Of a DNA stretch of 64,000 bases, positions 35,107 to 44,400 are shown piece after piece. Every line of letters starts with the position of its first letter. Position 1 is the stretch's first letter. The translations under genes and the position numbers were made by a program. Source of the stretch: Temnopleurus reevesii. Taxonomy: Eukaryota > Echinodermata > Echinoidea > Temnopleuroida > Temnopleuridae. The notes under the pieces were generated by a model. That model saw nothing but the letters and a program-made list of their open reading frames with translations. It searched no databases and was not told the origin of the DNA. The stretch lies in contig BQKZ01000437.1 in NCBI GenBank assembly GCA_036244855.1, forward strand, positions 85,533 to 149,532, in the 5' to 3' direction.

Positions 35107-35445
35107 TCACTCGATGAAGACTGCGGCACCATTGGCATGATTCAGACCGTCTTCGACCTTCTCTGCAATGTCGACAAGGTGACACGCCCTCAACGTTTGA
35201 CTCAGTACATCAGCAGTGGCGTCCTTTCCCTTTCTCTGTCGCCAGGTTCGAAGCATCTGATACCTGACTTCACCGGGGTCCCCGTACTTGTTTTCGATGT
35301 CCTCGATGGTGGATTCGACCAGGTCGTCACTTGGAAGAAGACGGCGGAAGAGTTCCTTGTACTTATCTTTCGGGATCCCTTGGGAGATGTTTCTGATTAG
35401 ATCATCATCGGCAAGTCGCGGGGTCGATGACACCGATGGAAGGTG
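35107..35445 (-). CDS. Receptor exon 6: death domain and stop
   Basis: The acceptor TTCTTTTTCTTTTAG|CAC is in phase 0. The translation LADDDLIRNISQGIP, KYKELFRRLLPSDD, MLRTWRQRKGKDAT and LSQTLRACHLVDIAEKVED shows the six-helix death-domain pattern, including the signature Trp of helix 5 and the LxxxL-x(4)-A/C-x4-I-A pattern of helix 6. The stop TGA lies at 35107-35109. Confidence 0.93.
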   Translation of the reverse strand, partial: HLPSVSSTPRLADDDLIRNISQGIPKDKYKELFRRLLPSDDLVESTIEDIENKYGDPGEVRYQMLRTWRQRKGKDATADVLSQTLRACHLVDIAEKVEDGLNHANGAAVFIE

Positions 35446-38400
35446 CTAAAAGAAAAAGAAGAATATTAGAATTTGATGTTACCAAATTAACTACCATTCT
35501 CCTTATTATTATTACATTCTTAACTTATTCCATTATCCATGTATAGGGCCAAAATATTAAGATTTCTTTATCTCTAGTCATCCTTCTTTCCAAGCGCTAA
35601 GGGACTTTCCCCGTGCGAGTGATAAGCTCTATATAAAAAAAACGTTCATTATTATTATTAGAGTTTAAAGCACAAGTATAGTTTTGGTAAAGATGAAGAA
35701 ATGTGAATTTGGGGGATGTTTATCATGACATGTAATTCTAATACCTATTTTGAGACCTTATCCTATTTCTTTTACGAACTGATTCTTTTGAAAATTTGAA
35801 TTTACCCGTTAAGTCACATTTAGCGCCCTCTCTTGGTTATAGCATTATTTTGCTTGTTATCGGGCATATACAAAGTTATTTCCGAGATTTGACAATAAAA
35901 TGATATAGAGATATACACAACAATTAAATTCTGAAATGTTCATCCAATTCTGAGCATGGGAGTTTGTCCTTTATCAAGAAAGAAAATATTGAAATAGTGT
36001 GATGAAACACCACGCTATAACATTTGCACATTTTAGGCTATAGCTTTTCCCAAACTCGTTCATTCGCACAATATTTTGTGCAATATGTTTATAATACTAT
36101 ATTTCATTTCATATAGATTTGAAGACAAAATCTGGCGATAAAAATATTCGCTTTTACCCAAACTGTACCTGGGCTTTAAGAAGCGTTGCATTATTGCTTG
36201 ATTTTGCAATACGTGTCTTTACGGTTGTTCAAATTAGGGGGTGGGGGGGGGGGGGAGGAATCTAGTACACGTGCATTGCTTACCGTGCGAAATCACTTTC
36301 ATACTATATTTTTACCAGGATGATTCTATTGGATATGAACAAGGCAAGACATAAGTGAAAAGACGTCGAATTTCTAAGTGAATGACGAGATCTGACCAAG
36401 GAAAATGCCATGCAAATACGTTTGACCCCAGCCAATTTACGGGTCTATCCGTCCAGAGAAAGATCACATTATGTAACTGAATATGTTTTTCTCATGAAAG
36501 AAGACCCTCAGTGTTGATAAACGAATTTTTCGTTCTATTCTTACTTGGATAGTTAATTTTTTTTTTAAACCAGGGCCCCGTAACATAAAGGTTTGCGATT
36601 TATCGCTATTTGATTTTGCGATCAATTGCAAACTTTAGTACATGATTTGCCATAGACTTGCGATTGATATCAATCGCTATCAGATTAGCAATTAATCGCA
36701 AACCTTTATGTTACGGGGGCCCAGCTTATTAATATTTCTCAGGTTGACTCAGACATTTCCGTTTTAAAATCGTGCGTCGTCCCAGTGCGAAAGGGTTTCT
36801 AGCAGAGAAGTACGCGCTCTGTGTGTGTGTGTGTGTGTGGGTGTGTGTGTGTGTGTGAGGTGTGTGTGAGGGGGGGGGGGGGGGTTAAGTGCTATTGCGT
36901 ATGCCCAACAGACCAAGAGTGTGTTGTACAAAATCCATTGCAAATCAACTGCAACTTTGCAAACTATAACGCGCATTTTTATTCGCACCCATACCGTACG
37001 CGCAGTTAACAAGACGTGAATGAAACAATGATTTTGATTGATTTTGATTCCGATCAACTGCACCTTTTGAACAATACGTCCCAAGAGGTTGAGGGTTGAA
37101 ATTGGCCCAGACGATCGGAGGAATTACTTCCGGGGGAAGTCACTTACATTCTTCTGATCCTTGAGGTTGAAAGCGATGCTGATCGGTTGATCTAAAGTGG
37201 ATTCCTTATGTCTATAGGAGACTATTGCTTCGAAGAGGTCAGGGGTCAAATCCGAAATCTCCGATCCCGTCTTCGGCCTCAACGTAAATGTCACGAAGTA
37301 AGGCATAGCGTCCGAACAGCACCGAACAATGTTCCGAATAGGAATGTTCTTGGAATGAATTAAAACAAAATCGAAAAGTTAAGCCCTGGTCACATAGGGT
37401 CCCAGAAGCAATCTTTGTTCTGAGGCAGTTAACTGTGAATAAAGAGTCGTGTTGAATCGTATTACTTCCGGGGCTCTGTGTGACCGGGGCCTTAGCAAAA
37501 ATAATCTGTCTCTTTTATTATTGATATGGCACCTTAAAGTCCTAGTACAGTTTTGGTAAAAGGGAATATTTTTATCGCCAGATGTTGTCTTCAAATCTAT
37601 ATGAAATGATATATAGTATCATAAACATATTGCAAAAAAGATTGTGCGAAAAATGAATGAGTTTGGGAAAAGCTGTAACCTAAAATGTGCAAATTTCTTT
37701 TAGTGTGGTGCTTCACCACACTAATTCAATATTTGTTTTCTTGATAGAGGACAACTTTCCATGCTCAGAATTGGATGAAAATTTCAGAATTTAATTGTTG
37801 TGTATATTTCTATATCATTCTATTGTCAAATCTTGGGAATAATTTTGTATATGCCAGATAAAAAGCAAAATGATTCTGTAGCCAAGAGAGGGCGCTAAAT
37901 ATGATTTAACGGTCAAATTCAAACTGTTAAAAGAATCAGTTCGTAAAAAAATATGCTATGGTCTCAAAATGTGTATAAGAATTACATGTCGTGATAAACA
38001 TCCCCAAAATTCACATTTCTTCATCTTTACCAAAACTGTACTTGGGCTTAAAAGTGAATATCTCTGAAGCCGTTCTCTAACAAAACGTGTAAGGAAAAGC
38101 GGCCGTATTTTCACAAAGTTTTGCCATTATTGTAAAAATAATACGGTGGGTTCAATTCCCAGGGAACCCATAATAGATATTTTTCTCGCTTTTTAAGATA
38201 CTTTCTTAATCGGATTATGTAAAATATACATGATATAATATGAATCCTTTTCAATCTAGGATACCCATGTAAGTATTATGTTATTCTTAATTAAATATTA
38301 AAAATTGACATGAGAAAATTTGCCTTTTTATACACTGTAGGAGTAATGTTATCCATTTTCAGAGATTGCTTTCAATTTCAAAAACTTTTAAAAATTCAAG

Positions 38401-41400
38401 ACTTAATCCAGAACTTAACTAGGCCTGTTGTATTATAAGGGACGTGTAATATGAAAGAGATACTGTTAATTAAACGCAAGTCCTGAATACGCGCTCCTGA
38501 TTGGTTGAAAATGGGGTTGCGTTAAATTTTCTGACTTGCGCTTAAACGCAGCTTTTTATGCAAAAGGGCCAAGGTAAAACAACTACAAGATTAGTCGGTG
38601 TTTTTTTATACTCTTGAGGACTAACTAGAGGATTTACCGTTTGTATTGGCCTTTGACCGCCATAGGTAAAAGGCTGCCAAGCCCAGTTCTCTCCAAGCAC
38701 GCTATCATCAGTCAACAGCGATATAGAAAGTGGCTCTTTGCTCTTCAGAGTAATTGGATGTCGTTCAGATCGAGGGCGTTGTCCTTCGTTGTCATTGATC
38801 CGTTGCCTGTAGTCTTTGATGGTGTCCGCAATGTAGCAGTGCAGGTCTACTTGCTGCCGATTCGGAAGGTTCAGGTACTTAGCGGAAACTACGGCCTCGA
38901 GGTTAAGGCACCGCTTCTTGCCGCACCCTGAGCACGTGTATTTTGAGAAGTGGGAAGTCTTGATTACAAAATGTGTGGGGTTCACGGTGAATGTGACGTT
39001 ACGTGATGACCGAGGGCACGTGGTCTGACTACAATCAACGTCCACAGTCATGACGGCCGTCTGCCACGCCCCTTCTGCGTTTCCATGAAAATGGGTGTAG
39101 TGAACCTTGAAATTCCAGTCAGGGTCGATGCAAGCCCGATGTGGGATGCGAATGGTAACCAGGTCCTCGAATCTTTCCAGTCCAGGGGATATCAGTTCTA
39201 CAACTGGAGAAAGAGAGACCTCATCTTTTTTCAACTTGAAGTCGAATCTCGATGCAACTAACGCCACCTTTGCCACGATCTCCTGTCGTTCCACAGACTT
39301 TGGAATGGCACCTGGGGGGATCTCAAGGGAGACATCAGATTCTTCGCATTTCAGGACACCGCCTCCAGCGGTGAACAAACCCCGCATTACCAACCAATAT
39401 GGCTCCTCGGTGTTACAGCTCACTTGGATATCTTGAGCTAAGGGTAGATCGACTGCCATTACTACAAGAGGCCTCTCCTCATAGACCTCGTTGGAAGACC
39501 GCACGTACATATCTAGGACTTTTTCCTTCGTGTAATGTTCAGTGATTCGAGGGACAGGGGCAATCTTGTACTGATTAGAGAGTCTTTGTTTTTGAGTTGG
39601 TGAGATAGTCAGGGTAGTGCTCAGGGTACTTTGGATTGATGAGTTTCTGAAATGGGCGTTCGTGTGTGATCTTACATAGTGCCTCCAGTGAATCAAAAGA
39701 GATATAAAGAAAGGTTATAACAAAATTTAAACTATTTTCGAATAAATATAGTCGTCTACTGGACAATAAATACGTTCGTCCTGAATTGAAATATGAAGAC
39801 ACAACAATCACAAGTCGGTTCGTATTTTGATATCATTACAAAGGAGCATTGCATTGATGTTCGACTTAATTATACGAATATAGTTTATATCGTATTAGTC
39901 CTTCATCATTGATGACTTAGGGCGTGTCCGTCACGTGACATTTTAAGTTACCAAATTTCGACCAACCCCCTCCCTCTGCTCCTCCTGCGTCAATTAATGA
40001 TGAAGAAACAGATAAAAAAATAGCAAACAAATAAGCGAAAAGAAGAAGAAAATCGTATGATATCGTTCAAAGAGGATTGATACAACTAGTGGAATCTTTA
40101 AAGGGGAACCAACCCCTGTCATTAACTGATCATGCTCTCACTGAATGAAGAAAATAATATCGAATAAACAAACTTCATTCAAAACCTATGAATTTTCAAA
40201 AACTACCGCTGGTGGGTATACGTGCGATCGGCAACATCGACCAAATCTGTGACGTCATGTTTATCAAATCGTCTTTCACTTTGTACATAAAATGTCTAGA
40301 GATTGATTAAATTTTTCAACATCATTCTTCTCACATCTGTCAGGACATTGATGTGAAACAGCAGATTGCTGATCTTTTGTACCTGTATAAATATATTCTA
40401 ATTAATAAATACATGCAGAATCAATAAAGAATGTTATGTTCATGTGGAAAAGTAACAGTTTGTTGACTTTTCTACAAAAAAGAAAAGAAGAAAACGTGAA
40501 ATTTTGTATACAGATTGATCGAGGAGTTGGCTTTCAATGCGAGCACGATAGTTTCAGGACTGGTTCCCCTTTATATCTAGTCACTGTGAGCAAAAGGAAC
40601 AAACAGTTGGACAAACTAAACAACTTCATTCAAACCTCCATATAATGGCATTAGAACGTGCAAGGGGTTATAGAGGCTTTATATATTTTGCTAAACATAT
40701 TTAATATTTCGATAAGAATTCATAATATGTGTTTAATGAATTTATTATCATTTCCAATACTTAGCAATTCCACAAAAAGAACATTTAAATAGTCATTTGG
40801 ATAAATCATATGCTCACATTGTATTCTTAATGTATTCTATATTAATCTCTATATTTACGTATCTTCACCAACTTGCTTTGAGAGGGTTGGGATGGAAAAC
40901 CTGCGGGTTATGGAGATTAAGTTCTCCTTTTCCATGCCCCGGCAGCCCTCTCAAACAAACTGCTGGTCTTATTTAATTATTCATTTACCTAGTTCTTTTA
41001 TATTTATATCCTTTACCTATACTGTAATTGTTTTGTTTTGTTTTGAATTTGCCGAATAAATAATAATAATAATGATAATAACAATAGATTCATAAAAAAA
41101 ACTTACATTTCTATGCACTGATCAGTCGCAACATTCGATTGACATTTCCTAGCAAAAAAAAATGCATCTTGCTTTTGTGAGAATTTGAATTCATATTGTT
41201 TACATTGTACAAATACTTTGTCCCTTCTGCTCACAGTGGGAAACACTAACATTCCCTCATTTGTATCGCTGAAGCCCAAAAAGCGATATGCAACATTTGT
41301 AATGTATTCAAATCTATTTGCGTTTTCCCAAAGACGAACTATGCATTAAGCTTGACCAACCTAGCAGCAATCACTGCATGTTATCCGCATTCCTGCTATT

Positions 41401-44400
41401 GAAATATGATTATTTAAAGCGATGTGGACAAAAGGGTTTGTAAAGGTGCGTTTGCATAATTTTGTATAATTTAACAATATAATTCATATGAACAAAATGT
41501 AATATGAACAGAATTTTGACTTTATATGTCGATGACGTTTGAATGAATACATTTCCAAATTTCCAAAGGATCGTGCATAACATTTGAAAACATTACGAAA
41601 GTGGACCATTGGACACAGCAATGTGCCACATTCAGACAAAAGATTTTTTTTTTAGAATTAAAAGAAGTACCTTATTAAGGGCAAGCTCATAAGAAGCACA
41701 ACCACGACCGCCAAGAAAATTAGGACATCGGAAATTTCGGGAAAAATATGTTGGTCGGGTGGAAAGTCACTTCCACGTAAGGTACTAGCAGCTGGCAATG
41801 TAATATTAACACTTGTTGTTGAGTTGAACATTGTTTCAATTTCCGACGTAACCATGGTTACAGCATCTGGAAACATAAAGGAAAACGACGTAAAAAGGGA
41901 TATCAGCACTGTCAACGAGTTCTGTGTAATTACATTTATGAAGTCAAAAAGAGCTTGAGCTTTCGATCCTAGCAGAATCTTAATCATAGGCAAAATGACA
42001 AGAAAATGAAGTGAACACACAAGTATATAGAAAAAGCTAAACGAGAAGGTAGAGAGAAAGAAAGAACAGGGTAATTACATTTATATCAGAATGACTTTAA
42101 TTCCTTATATTCAATCATTCTATTCATTTAGTGTATTCACTCTTTTAAGACATTGGCGACAGGTCTGGAACCGGGTTGTCCCTACACAAAGTCTATGGCA
42201 ATTAAAAAATTCAATAAGCAACAAGTTAAGTCATTTATTCTTTTCCTAAAATGCCTTTCAGCGTACATGTCTACATGTGGTTTCTGATGCATTTATGATA
42301 TTGGTCTATATAATTTATTCAGTCATTAAAGCCCATGAATAGTTTTGCTAAAGATTAAAGAAATGTGAATTTTGGGGATATATACCATGACATATAGTTT
42401 CTATACACATTTCAAGATCATAGCATATTTTTCTACGAGCGAATTCTTTTAAAAATTTGAATTTGACCGTTAAATCGTATTTAGCGCCCTCTCTTGGTTA
42501 TAATAATATTTTGCTTCTTATCGGGCATATAGACAATTATTTCCAGATTTTATTAAAGCATGCTAAAAAGGAATACATAAAGAATAAATTCTGAAATTTT
42601 TATCCAATTCTGTTCATGAGAAGCTGTCCTTTATCAAGAAAGAAAATATTGAATTCGCGTCGGGGACAACGCTAAAATATTTTCCACACTTTAGGTTATA
42701 ACTTTTCCCAAACTTGTTAATTTTTCGTACAATCTTTTGTACAACATGTTCATGATATCATGTTTCTTTTAAGTAGATTTGAAGACAAAATTTGGCGATA
42801 AAAATATTCGCTTTTACCAAAACTATACTTGGGCTTTAAGACATGTATGCGAAGTGGAGGACTGATGGTGCTTGTGTACGTGTGTTGGAGGGATTGGGTG
42901 GTAGGGCGGTATATTACAGTTTTTACAAGCTGTCATCGGTTTCCATGTATTAGGTAGAGATTATTTTCATTGGTGCTAGGTTCGGTTTAGTTCATCAATT
43001 TATCACCAAGTCTGATATTAATATACATAAGTCATGTAAATTACCATACCTATTTAATACGAAAAACCTTCTATCGGCACGTGTATACAAAACATTGCAA
43101 AGTAGAATTCGAAAGATAATAAAAGATAATCCTTGTCACTGGTAGAATGCAATATTTAATGATATCTCACGAAACCGTGGATGTCGAGCTTTCGGAAGTG
43201 AATTCCGGCAAGTGGTAAATTCAACATCATCGGTGGTATTTACTAATGCATCAAAGAAACATCCCCTTGATCTAATAATACTTGATATATGAAATGAAAT
43301 GTAAAACAAACGGGATTGATCGATATAAATCTTGGCAAAAACGAACGCACACGCACAATATGTCCGTAACCGGAAGCGGATACCCCAACTCACTGTTGGT
43401 TTATTTGAAGCGGAAACTGCCCAGCGCCATTTGCGATTCTTAATTTTCTTTTATTGTCGATGGCGATTGATTAAAACGATATAAATTATTACCGACAAAT
43501 TAAGTCGAACGCAGACAATAGATCCGTAAGCTGTGTATTCAAATGTGCAATAGCATTACAAAGAAGCATTGAGTTTGTGTTCGACTTAATTTTTTTTTCG
43601 GAAATGGTTTATATCGTGTTTTATATAGAACCTACCAACATCGGAACAATCCGTCACTCCGAACATCGTGACACACGCCCTCAACGTCGCATTGTAAACA
43701 TCTTTTGGATCATCACATTGATTTGCGCACACGATATCCTCCATTTGGGTACACTCAGTTTGTACTTTGACCCCGCATGGGCATTGAGAGCAAGGCGTAC
43801 ATGTATCACTATTCAGAAAAGAAAAGAAATAATAATAGTCGATATTGGAATGAAACACCACAATAATTTAACCTATTGATTACTGAAACTTGTAATGAAC
43901 TTTACTGAATTCAGTTGTCAATGGTTCACTTGGGCAAAGGTTTTGTAGTTCATAAGTTATTGCATCAAGGGGGAAGGAAGGATGAATCAAATCAGCCAAA
44001 ACATTGAGAAGTTCCCCAAAAGTAAGTTTCCTGTCAGTTGGTAAACAATCGCAACGTAAGCGGAATTAAAAAAAAAGGAAATTCTATCACAATTATGCGT
44101 CAGAGGAAGTGCAAAGGCGAGAATGGGGCGTTGTTTCTTTTATTTCCCATCTCCCATTTTCCTGCTCAGTTTGTATTTTTTTAAAAATATTTATCCACAT
44201 TGCGATGGGTTAACGAAGTGTGATTTATTTATTTATTTATTTATTTGAATATATTCATACAGGCACAAAAGATCAGCAATCTGCTGTTTTACATCAATGT
44301 CCTGATTTATGGCACCAAATATTAAAGCCGCTAGAGTACAGATACCAAAACATTGTAACTTTAAGTGATTAAAAATTAATAGTGAAAATTTTATTTAATT

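Noticed and set aside
43136..43393. 85-codon minus-strand frame in receptor intron 2, a possible alternative exon
   Set aside because: No good donor, no domain, and exons 2 and 3 already join in phase without it.
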